64,000 nucleotides of DNA from the NCBI RefSeq assembly GCF_026340565.1, contig NZ_JAPEPB010000001.1, positions 7,724,001 through 7,788,000 on the forward strand, written 5' to 3'. The notes below the pieces were generated by a model. The model did no database searches, had not been told where the DNA came from, and saw only the letters and a list, made by a program, of their open reading frames with translations. Of the stretch, positions 44,346-51,847 are shown one piece after another. The translations under genes and the position numbers were made by a program. The stretch is from Kitasatospora sp. NBC_01287. GTDB lineage: Bacteria; Actinomycetota; Actinomycetes; Streptomycetales; Streptomycetaceae. The stretch's first letter is position 1; each line of letters opens with the position of its first letter.

Positions 44346-45584
44346 TCAGCGGGCCGCTACCGGGAAGTGCCGCAGGCCGCGGGCCGAGGCGGAGACCCAG
44401 CGGTCCACCGGCCCGGTCTGGCGCAGCTCGGGCAGCCGGGCCGCCAGGGTGCGGAAGGCGACCTCGCCCTCCATCCGGGCCAGCGGCGCGCCCAGGCAGT
44501 AGTGCGGGCCGCCGGAGAAGGCCAGGTGCTCGGCCTTGGAGTTGCGGGTGATGTCGAAGAGTTCGGGCTCGGCGAAGACCGCCGGGTCGCGGTTGGCGGC
44601 CGCCGTCAGGACCGCGACCAGCGCGCCTTCGGGGATGGTGTGCCCGGCGATCTCCACCTCGCTGTGGGCGACCCGGGTGGCCAACTGCGCGGGGGAGTCC
44701 CAGCGCAGGGTCTCCTCGACCACGCCGGAGGCCAGGTCGGGGTCCTTGCGGAGCATCTCCCACTGCTCGGGGCGGTCCAGCAGGGCCAGGGTGCCGTTGG
44801 CGACCAGGTTGGTGGTGGTCTCGGTGCCGGCCACCGCGATGATGCCGCAGACGCCGATCGACTCTCGCCGGGTCAGCAGGCCCTCCTGCTCGGCGGCGAC
44901 CAGCCGGCTGATCACGTCCTCGCCGGGTTCGGCGGCGCGCAGCTCCATCAGGTCGGAGAAGACCTCGTAGAGGCCGTCCACCGCGTACTGCAGCTCCTCG
45001 GTCTGCTCGGGCGAGACGAAGCCCTCCAGGACCAGCGCGGAGCCGTGGCAGCAGCGGTCGAACTTCTCCCGGAACTCCTCCGGGATCCCGAGCAGGCCGC
45101 GGATCAGCGCGATCGGCAGGTGCTTGGCGAAGTCCTGGACCAGGTCGAAGCCGCCCTCCAGGTCGAGCCGGTCGAGCAGTTCGTCGCAGACGTGCTCGAC
45201 GTGCGGGCGGTAGCCGGACATCATCTTCGGGCTGAAGAGCGGGATCGAGAGGCGACGCAGCCGGGTGTGGTCCGGCGGGTCGAGCTTGAGGAAGGAGTCG
45301 TCCAGCGAGGAGAACTGCGGCGCCACCCGGGCGCCGTCGCCCCGGCGGGTGCCGAACCGGCCGTCACGCAGGATCTTGTTGCCCAGCGCGTGGTCGGCCG
45401 TCACCCAGGTGCCCAGCCGGCTCAGGTGCAGCGGACCGCGCGCCCTGACCTGCTCGAAGTACTGGTAGGGGTCCTCCTGGCCGCGCAGCAGCAGCGCGTA
45501 CGGGTCGCCGAGCGCGCCCATGTACCAGATGAACCGCGAGGTCTGGAGATACTCTTCCATTTCCTGGTCCGTCGGGGCGGGCAT
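44346..45584 (-). CDS. Cytochrome P450
   Basis: 412 residues, ATG 45584 with AGGAG five bases upstream. Soluble bacterial P450: I-helix IAVAGTETTT, K-helix EETLRW (ExxR) and heme loop FSGGPHYCLGAPLA with the Cys ligand. It needs ferredoxin partners, none of which are encoded nearby. It resembles the second P450 of the operon in the N-terminal region (GDPYALLLRGQ) and SFLKLDPPDHTRLRR, so the two look like ancient duplicates. Likely to hydroxylate a carrier-bound amino acid or the lipid chain of the product. Confidence 0.95.
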   Translation of the reverse strand: MPAPTDQEMEEYLQTSRFIWYMGALGDPYALLLRGQEDPYQYFEQVRARGPLHLSRLGTWVTADHALGNKILRDGRFGTRRGDGARVAPQFSSLDDSFLKLDPPDHTRLRRLSIPLFSPKMMSGYRPHVEHVCDELLDRLDLEGGFDLVQDFAKHLPIALIRGLLGIPEEFREKFDRCCHGSALVLEGFVSPEQTEELQYAVDGLYEVFSDLMELRAAEPGEDVISRLVAAEQEGLLTRRESIGVCGIIAVAGTETTTNLVANGTLALLDRPEQWEMLRKDPDLASGVVEETLRWDSPAQLATRVAHSEVEIAGHTIPEGALVAVLTAAANRDPAVFAEPELFDITRNSKAEHLAFSGGPHYCLGAPLARMEGEVAFRTLAARLPELRQTGPVDRWVSASARGLRHFPVAAR

Positions 45585-45668
45585 CGGTCTCCTCAGGGGC
45601 GAGTGCGGACGTGCGGGGACGTGTGTGCGGGACGAGCGGGAGAGCGGGACGAGCGGCGAGCGCACGGA

Positions 45669-45705
45669 GCGCCGAGGCCCGCACAGGGGTTGGGGGCCTC
45701 GGCGC
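45669..45705 (-). terminator. Hairpin between hydrolase and P450 genes
   Basis: 11-bp perfect stem GCGCCGAGGCC / GGCCTCGGCGC with a 15-nt loop, 35 bp past the stop codon of the hydrolase gene. It may attenuate read-through to the downstream P450 and NRPS genes. Confidence 0.55.
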
Positions 45706-45739
45706 AGCTCGGTGGACGGTGCGTGCGGCTGACGCTCCG

Positions 45740-46534
45740 TCAGTTCAGGATCTCGGCCACGGCCTTGGCGACCTCGACGTCGCGCAGCAGGTCCGAGTGG
45801 TCGACGTCGAAGCGGTGCTCGGCGAGCACCTCGCCCGGGCTCTCCTCCAGTGCCGAGGAGCAGATCACGGTGGTGGCCGACAGGTCGAACTTGCCGGTGA
45901 ACTCCGCCGCCGCGATCAGGTAGGAGACGTAGCCGCGGAACCAGGCCACCAGCTGCTCGCCCAACTCGGCGTTGAGGCCCAGCTTCTCGAAGGCCTTGTC
46001 GCCCAGCGAGCGGTAGATGGCCACGATCTCGGTGCGGAAGGCCTCCAGGTCCTCGCCGTTGCGGGCGGCCGCCTCCCAACCGGCCTTCTGCGCCTCGACC
46101 ACGTCGACCTCGGAGAGCGAGGCGGTCAGTGACTCGATCACCTTGAAGAAGCCGAAGTGCAGGATCGTCCAGGCGGTGGACGGCGTCGGGTCGAAGAGCA
46201 CCGGCTTGGGGCCCTGCACCTGCCAGCCGGCGATGCCGTCGGCGATCGCGCTGGCGAAGGCGCTGCTTGCGCAGTAGCCGAGCACCGCGGTGACCCGGCG
46301 GCCGCTGTCGCGCACCTCGTCCAGCCAGCGGGCCAGGTAGGCGTCGCCGTTCAGGCCCTCCTCCTCGCCGACCGGCGGGGCCAGCGTCTCCCAGATCGAC
46401 ACGCCGGCGCCGAGGTTGGCCGAGAGGTCGCGGAAGCCCGCCTCCCGGCGGCCGTTGACCGAGTAGTCGACGGCGAGCACCAGGTCGCCCTCGCCGGTGT
46501 CGTTGAGGATGTCCCAGGAACTGCTGCTTGCCAT
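45740..46534 (-). CDS. Alpha/beta-hydrolase (thioesterase-like) with Cys at the nucleophile elbow
   Basis: 264 residues from ATG 46534. The elbow normally GxSxG reads GYCAS at residues 86-90, placing Cys88 at the nucleophile position. The C-terminal HRFDVDHSDLLRDVEVAKAVAEIL is the typical thioesterase end with the catalytic His. The acid is less clear, perhaps in the ICSSALEE region. Cys nucleophiles occur in some NRPS and PKS release domains that transfer to poor acceptors. It lies between two P450 genes in the NRPS operon, so a role in chain release, hydrolysis or acyl transfer is likely. No transmembrane or signal segment. Confidence 0.75.
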   Translation of the reverse strand: MASSSSWDILNDTGEGDLVLAVDYSVNGRREAGFRDLSANLGAGVSIWETLAPPVGEEEGLNGDAYLARWLDEVRDSGRRVTAVLGYCASSAFASAIADGIAGWQVQGPKPVLFDPTPSTAWTILHFGFFKVIESLTASLSEVDVVEAQKAGWEAAARNGEDLEAFRTEIVAIYRSLGDKAFEKLGLNAELGEQLVAWFRGYVSYLIAAAEFTGKFDLSATTVICSSALEESPGEVLAEHRFDVDHSDLLRDVEVAKAVAEILN

Positions 46535-46575
46535 GATTCCATCCAGGTTCGCTAAAAGGGGCGGAGCGAGGGCTG

Positions 46576-47811
46576 TTACGCCGTCACCGGGAAGCGGTGC
46601 AGGCCGCGGATCGAGGAGGCCATCCGCCGCCGCACCGGTCCCGCCTGGCGCAGCGTGGGCATCCGGTCGACCAGCACGCGGAAGCAGATCTCGGCCGCCG
46701 TCCTGGCCAGGGCCGCGCCCAGGCAGAAGTGGATTCCGGTGGAGAAGGTGAGGGACTCGGGGCCGCCCTCGCGGGTGATGTCGAAGCGGTTCGGATCGGG
46801 GTAGGCCTGCGGGTCCCGGTTCGCGCCGCCGGTCAGGATGATGACCGAGTCGCCGGCCTCGATCCGGACCCCGGCCAGCTCCACGTCCACGTGGGCGACC
46901 CGGCTGATCAGCTGGTTCGGCGGGTCGTAGCGCAGCGTCTCGTCGACCACCTTGGGCGCCAGGTCCGGATCGGCGAGCAGCAGCTCCCACTGGTCGCGGT
47001 GCTCCAGCAGGGCGAGCAGGCCGTTGCCCATCAGGTGCGAGGTGGACTCGGTGCCGGCGATGGAGAGCAGCCCGAGCACCCCGATCACCTCGTCCATGGT
47101 GACCCCGCCCTGGCCGTAGGAGGCGAGCAGCTCGCTGACCACGTCGTCGCCCGGCTCGGCGCGGCGCAGCTCGACCAGCTCGGTCAGCACCTCGCGCAGG
47201 TCGGTGACGGCGGTCTCCAGCTCCTCGTACTGCTCGGGGGAGGCGAAGCCCTCGAACACCCGGCCCGTGGTGGTGCAGTTGCGGTCGAAGCGCTCGGCGG
47301 CGGCGGCCGGCACCTGGAACAGGTCGCGGACCAGGGTGTTCATCAGTGGCCGGATCAGCTGGTCCATCAGGTCGAAGACCGCGCCGGGCTCCACGGCGTC
47401 CAGCAGCTCGTGGCAGAGCGCCTCGATCCGCGGGCGCTGCGCGTTGAACCGGCGGGCGCCGAAGAACGGGGTGACCATCCGGCGCAGCCGGGTGTGGTCC
47501 GGCGGGTCCAGCTTGAGGAAGGAGTCGTCCATCGAGGTGAACTGGGCCAGGTCGCGGGTGCCGTCGGCCCGGCGCACGCCGAACCGGCGGTCGCGCAGGA
47601 TGCCCAGCGCCAGCTTGTGGTCCGCGGTCACCCAGGGGCCGACCTTGCTGCGGTGGATCGGCCCCAGCTCGCGCGCCTGCTCGCAGAAGCGGTAGGGGTT
47701 GACCTGACGCAGCAGCAACTTGGCGTAAGGATCGCCGAGTTCGCTCATCTGCCAGACGAAGGTGGCAGTCTTGGCCTGCTCCTGGAGCTGGTCGCCCGCC
47801 GGAATAGTCAT
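46576..47811 (-). CDS. Cytochrome P450
   Basis: 411 residues from ATG 47811, AAGGA five bases upstream. Motifs: I-helix LSIAGTESTSH, K-helix DETLRYDPP and heme loop FSTGIHFCLGAALAR, all intact. It shares the overall layout and the SFLKLDPPDHTRLRR segment with the other P450 of this operon. Its gene is first after the carboxylase pair, separated by 163 bp that contain small GC-rich hairpins (GGGTCC-GGGT-GGACCC at about 47901-47916), so an internal promoter or attenuator is possible. Substrate unknown; it likely oxidises an intermediate of the hybrid pathway. Confidence 0.95.
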   Translation of the reverse strand: MTIPAGDQLQEQAKTATFVWQMSELGDPYAKLLLRQVNPYRFCEQARELGPIHRSKVGPWVTADHKLALGILRDRRFGVRRADGTRDLAQFTSMDDSFLKLDPPDHTRLRRMVTPFFGARRFNAQRPRIEALCHELLDAVEPGAVFDLMDQLIRPLMNTLVRDLFQVPAAAAERFDRNCTTTGRVFEGFASPEQYEELETAVTDLREVLTELVELRRAEPGDDVVSELLASYGQGGVTMDEVIGVLGLLSIAGTESTSHLMGNGLLALLEHRDQWELLLADPDLAPKVVDETLRYDPPNQLISRVAHVDVELAGVRIEAGDSVIILTGGANRDPQAYPDPNRFDITREGGPESLTFSTGIHFCLGAALARTAAEICFRVLVDRMPTLRQAGPVRRRMASSIRGLHRFPVTA

Positions 47812-47974
47812 CAGGATCCTTAGCCAGTGGTGAACCGTGGTGCCGCGCGGCCTTCCGGCTGGAAAGCTAGCTGCGGGCTGGGTGGGGCGAGAACCCCTAG
47901 CGGGTCCGGGTGGACCCCACAGAGCGCGTCGGCCGGCGGCCGGGTGCGCGCGACCGGTGGGCCGGCGCCGGGTG

Positions 47975-48211
47975 CTACCGGATCGCCCAGCTGCCGGCCT
48001 GCCGGTAGGAGCCGCGCCGGCCGGGCCGCCAGCCCGAGCCGGCGGCCTCCTCGGCCTCCTCGGCGGCCGCCTGGGCCGCCTGGGCCGCCAGCGCCGCCGC
48101 GCGGGCGCGCAGCAACACGGCCGTGACGGCGGCCAGTTCCGCCGCGTCCGGGCGGCCGGCCACGACCCGCAGCAGCGCGGGTCCTGGTGCGGGCGTGGGT
48201 GCCGCAGACAC
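47975..48211 (-). CDS. Acyl-CoA carboxylase epsilon subunit
   Basis: 78 residues from GTG 48211, which follows AGGGGAG by five bases; the longer reading from ATG 48235 or TTG 48238 has no good ribosome site. Typical pattern: RVVAGRPDAAELAAVTAVLLRA near the N-terminus, an Ala-rich helix, and a C-terminal Trp...Tyr...SW block (SGWRPGRRGSYRQAGSW). Actinobacterial epsilon subunits bind and activate the beta subunit encoded immediately upstream. Confidence 0.9.
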   Translation of the reverse strand: MSAAPTPAPGPALLRVVAGRPDAAELAAVTAVLLRARAAALAAQAAQAAAEEAEEAAGSGWRPGRRGSYRQAGSWAIR

Positions 48212-48268
48212 CTGCTCTCCCCTCTGTCCGTCCATCAACTCTGGCCGCCCGTCAACTCCGTGTGCCCG

Positions 48269-49828
48269 TCAGAACGGCGGGTTGCCGTGCTTGCGCTCGG
48301 GCAGCGGCGCGTGCTTGGCGCGCAGCACCTCCAGCGCGTCGATCAGCACCGCCCGGGTCCTGGCCGGGTCGATCACGTCGTCCACCAGGCCGCGTTCGGC
48401 CGCGTAGTACGGGTGCATCAGCTCCTGCCGGTACTGCTTGACCCGCTGCGCCCGGGCGGCCTCCGGGTCGTCGGAGGCGGCGATCTCGCGGCGGAAGACC
48501 ACGTTGGCCGCGCCCTCGGCGCCCATCACGGCGATCTCGTTGGTCGGCCAGGCGTAGGAGAGGTCGGCGCCGATCGAGCGCGAGTCCATCACGATGTAGG
48601 CGCCGCCGTAGGCCTTGCGCAGGATCACCTGCACCCGGGGCACGGTGGCCGCGCAGTAGGAGTAGAGCAGCTTGGCGCCGTGCCGGATGATCCCGCCGTG
48701 CTCCTGGTCGCCGCCGGGCAGGAAGCCGGGCACGTCGACCAGGGTGACCAGCGGGATGTTGAAGGCGTCGCAGGTCTGCACGAAGCGCGCCGCCTTCTCC
48801 GAGGCGTGGATGTCGAGCACGCCGGCCAGCGAGGCGGGCTGGTTGGCCACCACACCGACCACGTGGCCGTCGAGCCGGGTCAGCGCGCAGATGATGTTGG
48901 TCGCCCAGGTGGCGTGCACCTCGAAGAGGTCGCCGTCGTCGACGATCTCCTCGATCACCGCGCGCATGTCGTAGGAGCGGTTGGGGTCGGCCGGCACCAG
49001 CTCCAACAGGCGCTCGTTGACCCGGTCCACCGAATCGCCGGGGCTCACCCGGGGCGGCAGCTCGCGGTTGTTGGCGGGCAGCAGCGAGATCAGGTGCCGC
49101 ACCTCGGCCAGGCAGTCCTCCTCGGTGTCGTAGAGGAAGGCGCTGGCCCCGGAGACCGAGGAGTGCACCTCGGCGCCGCCGAGCCCGTTGTGGGTGATCT
49201 GCTCGCCGGTCACCGCCTGCACCACGTCGGGCCCGGTGATGTACATCTGGGCGATGTCGCGGACCATGAAGACGAAGTCGGTCAGCGCGGGGGAGTAGGT
49301 GGCGCCGCCCGCGCAGGGGCCCAGCATCACCGAGATCTGCGGGATCACCCCGGAGGCGGCCACGTTGCGGCGGAAGATGCCGCCGTAGCCGGCCAGCGCG
49401 GTGACGCCCTCCTGGATCCGGGCACCGGCCCCGTCGCTGAGCGAGACCAGCGGCGCGCCGGCCGCCAGGGCCAGGTCCATCACCTTGTGGATCTTCTCGG
49501 CGTGCGCCTCGCCCAGCGAGCCGCCGAAGATCCGGAAGTCGTGGGCGTAGGTGAAGACCGTGCGGCCCGCCACCTTGCCCCAGCCGGTCACCACGCCGTC
49601 GGTCGGCGGTCGGCGGTCCTCCAGGCCGAACCCGGTGGCCCGGTGCCGGCGCAGCTGCTCGATCTCGCGGAACGTGCCCGGGTCGAAGAGGAGTTCAAGA
49701 CGCTCGCGCACGGTGAGCTTGCCGCGCTGGTGCTGGGCCTCGGTGGCGGCCAGCGAGGGGCCGAACTCGGCGTCCTCCTTGACCGCGCGCAGCTCGGCCG
49801 CTCTCACCCGGAGGTCGGTAGCAGACAT
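48269..49828 (-). CDS. Acyl-CoA carboxylase beta (carboxyltransferase) subunit
   Basis: 519 residues from ATG 49828 (GGTGGAG just upstream). It transfers CO2 from biotin to an acyl-CoA to make malonyl-CoA or a homologue. Oxyanion-hole segments are present: DGAGARIQEGV and GPCAGGATYSPALTDF in the N-half, PGFLPGGDQEHGGIIRHGAKLL and RKAYGGAYIVM in the C-half. Residue 412 (GGAY-I-VM) is Ile, where propionyl-specific PccB of S. coelicolor has Asp and the acetyl-accepting AccB has Ile; this points to acetyl-CoA or broader use. No biotinylated alpha subunit is encoded in the window, so a genomic one must serve. First gene of the minus operon. Confidence 0.95.
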   Translation of the reverse strand: MSATDLRVRAAELRAVKEDAEFGPSLAATEAQHQRGKLTVRERLELLFDPGTFREIEQLRRHRATGFGLEDRRPPTDGVVTGWGKVAGRTVFTYAHDFRIFGGSLGEAHAEKIHKVMDLALAAGAPLVSLSDGAGARIQEGVTALAGYGGIFRRNVAASGVIPQISVMLGPCAGGATYSPALTDFVFMVRDIAQMYITGPDVVQAVTGEQITHNGLGGAEVHSSVSGASAFLYDTEEDCLAEVRHLISLLPANNRELPPRVSPGDSVDRVNERLLELVPADPNRSYDMRAVIEEIVDDGDLFEVHATWATNIICALTRLDGHVVGVVANQPASLAGVLDIHASEKAARFVQTCDAFNIPLVTLVDVPGFLPGGDQEHGGIIRHGAKLLYSYCAATVPRVQVILRKAYGGAYIVMDSRSIGADLSYAWPTNEIAVMGAEGAANVVFRREIAASDDPEAARAQRVKQYRQELMHPYYAAERGLVDDVIDPARTRAVLIDALEVLRAKHAPLPERKHGNPPF

Positions 49829-50029
49829 ACTCCACCCATCTGGTCGGTCGAGGCCGTCGGGGCCCTGCACAGGCCCTGGTTCCGACCGAGGATCACCTCG
49901 CCCCGTCCGGCCTGAGCACCCCTGGCCACCCCTGTCCGAGGGGGGTGTGACGTTTAAGGGCCGCTTTAGCGCTGACGAGTGAGGATCACGTGTCGACAGC
50001 AGACGAACAGCACGAGGGGGATACCGGGA
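49829..50029. promoter_or_regulatory. Divergent promoter region of the two hybrid-pathway operons
   Basis: 201 bp separate the divergent carboxylase and fatty acyl-AMP ligase genes. It holds an imperfect CACCCC...GGGGTG dyad near 49928-49950 and two copies of GAGGATCAC (49888-49896, 49981-49989). No convincing -35/-10 pair can be fixed by eye. Confidence 0.5.
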
Positions 50030-51847
50030 ATGGCCGCACCGCGATTCGACACGTTCACCCAGCTGCTGCGGGCCCGGGCGGCCGAGCTCGCGGAGCAGGA
50101 CGTCCACGTCCACCTGCGGGACGCGCCCGGCGGACCGGTGGCCGAGCACCTGACCTACGGCCGGCTCGACCGCGAGGCCCGGCGGATCGCCTCCTGCCTG
50201 CAGTCGCTGGGCGCCACCGGTGAGCCGGTGCTGCTGCTGCACACCTCCACCACCCGCTTCCTGACCGCCTTCGCGGCCTGCCTGTACGCCGGCGCGGTCG
50301 CCGTCCCGGCCCCCATGCCGGGCGACGGCGGCCACGGCAAGCGGCTGCACCGCGCCGGCTCGGTGCTCGCCGACACCGGCGCGCGCCTGGTGCTGACCGA
50401 CAGCGAGGGCGCCCCCGAGGTATCGCTCTGGCTCGCCCAGGCGAACCGGCAGGACGTGGTCTGCCTGGCCATCGACCTGCCCGAACTCGGCGCTCCCGAG
50501 GACTGGCGCGAGGTGCCCGCCGGCCCGGACGACCTGGCCTTCCTGCAGTACACCTCGGGCTCGGTGGCCGACCCGCGCGGCGTGATGGTGACGCACCGCA
50601 ACCTGCTGGCCAATCAGGAGTCGCTGCGCTCCCTGCTGGGCACCACCGCGGCGGACCGGTTCGGCAGCTGGCTGCCGTACTACCACGACATGGGCCTGAT
50701 CGCGCACCTGCTGCACCCGGTGCTGCTCGGCAGCTTCTCGGTGCAGGTCGCGCCCGACTCCTTCGTGCGGCGCCCGCTGCGCTGGCTGCAGGCGATCGAG
50801 CGCTACGGCGTGACCGTGGCCGGCGGCCCCAACTTCTGCTACGACCTGTGCGTGCGCCGGATCACCGACGAGCAGCTGGCGGGCCTCGACCTGTCCCGCT
50901 GGCGCCTCGCGCTGAACGGCGCCGAGCCGGTGCGGGCCGAGAGCCTGCGGGCCTTCGCCGAGCGCTTCGCCCCCACCGGGTTCGACCCCGGGGCGCTCTT
51001 CCCCGCCTACGGTCTGGCCGAGGCCACGCTGGTGGTCTCCGGCGGCGAGCCCGGCGCCGGCCCCACCGAGCGCGTCGTGGACCCGCTCGCGCTGGAGCGC
51101 GACCAGCTGCTGCCGGCCCTGCCGGGGCGGCCCGCCCGGACCCTGGTGGGCTGCGGTCGGCCGGTCGGCCTGCGGGCGCGGATCGTCGACCCGACCACCC
51201 GCCGGGCGCTGCCCGACGGCGCCGTCGGCGAGATCTGGCTGCGCGGCGAGAGCGTGGCGCGCGGCTACTGGAAGCGGCCCGGCGAGAGCGAGCTGACCTT
51301 CGCCGCCGCGCTGGCGGACGGCGAGGGCCCGTTCCTGCGCACCGGCGACCTCGGCGTGCTGGACGAGGGCGAGCTGTTCGTCACCGGCCGGCTCAAGGAG
51401 CTGGTGATCCTCAACGGCCGCAACATCTACCCGCAGGACATCGAGTGGGCCGCCCGCTCGGTGCGCCCGGCGCTGACCCTGGGCTTCGGCGCGGCCTTCG
51501 CCGTGGAGGCCGACCGCGAGCAGCTGGTGCTGGTCCAGGAGGTGCGCGGAGCCGGTGCCGACCCGCAGGCGCTGCGCACCCTGGCGCACGCGATCCAGGC
51601 GCTGATCGGCCGCGAGTTCAGCATCCCGGCGGGCAACGTGCTGCTGGTGCCCCCGGGCACCGTGCGGCGCACCACCAGCGGCAAGGTCCAGCGCACCACC
51701 ATGCGCAGGCTCTTCCTGGCCGGCGCGCTGCAGGGCGAGTACGAGGTGCTCACCCCGCAGGTGCACGAGCTGGTCAGGTCCCGGGCCGTCGAGCTCGGGG
51801 ACGACCTGCTGCCGCCGCTCACCGCCGAGGGGGCCCGCGCGTGGTGA
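50030..51847 (+). CDS. Fatty acyl-AMP ligase (FAAL)
   Basis: 605 residues from ATG 50030 (GAGGGGGAT upstream). It activates a fatty acid as acyl-AMP and passes it to an ACP rather than to CoA. FAAL marks: FLQYTSGSVADPRGVMVTH (P-loop), GSWLPYYHDMGLI, PAYGLAEATL, LRTGDLGVLDEGELFVTGRLKELVI, RNIYPQDIE and the Lys in TTSGKVQR. The FAAL-type insertion after the hinge appears to be present. First gene of a coupled + operon; its stop overlaps the next start (GTGA). The ACP two genes downstream is the obvious acceptor. Chain length cannot be told. Confidence 0.95.
   Translation: MAAPRFDTFTQLLRARAAELAEQDVHVHLRDAPGGPVAEHLTYGRLDREARRIASCLQSLGATGEPVLLLHTSTTRFLTAFAACLYAGAVAVPAPMPGDGGHGKRLHRAGSVLADTGARLVLTDSEGAPEVSLWLAQANRQDVVCLAIDLPELGAPEDWREVPAGPDDLAFLQYTSGSVADPRGVMVTHRNLLANQESLRSLLGTTAADRFGSWLPYYHDMGLIAHLLHPVLLGSFSVQVAPDSFVRRPLRWLQAIERYGVTVAGGPNFCYDLCVRRITDEQLAGLDLSRWRLALNGAEPVRAESLRAFAERFAPTGFDPGALFPAYGLAEATLVVSGGEPGAGPTERVVDPLALERDQLLPALPGRPARTLVGCGRPVGLRARIVDPTTRRALPDGAVGEIWLRGESVARGYWKRPGESELTFAAALADGEGPFLRTGDLGVLDEGELFVTGRLKELVILNGRNIYPQDIEWAARSVRPALTLGFGAAFAVEADREQLVLVQEVRGAGADPQALRTLAHAIQALIGREFSIPAGNVLLVPPGTVRRTTSGKVQRTTMRRLFLAGALQGEYEVLTPQVHELVRSRAVELGDDLLPPLTAEGARAW

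Noticed and set aside
49990..50223. Alternative GTG-started frame at the beginning of the FAAL gene
   Set aside because: It lies in another frame from the FAAL domains and has no homology; ATG 50030 with GAGGGGGAT is the better start.
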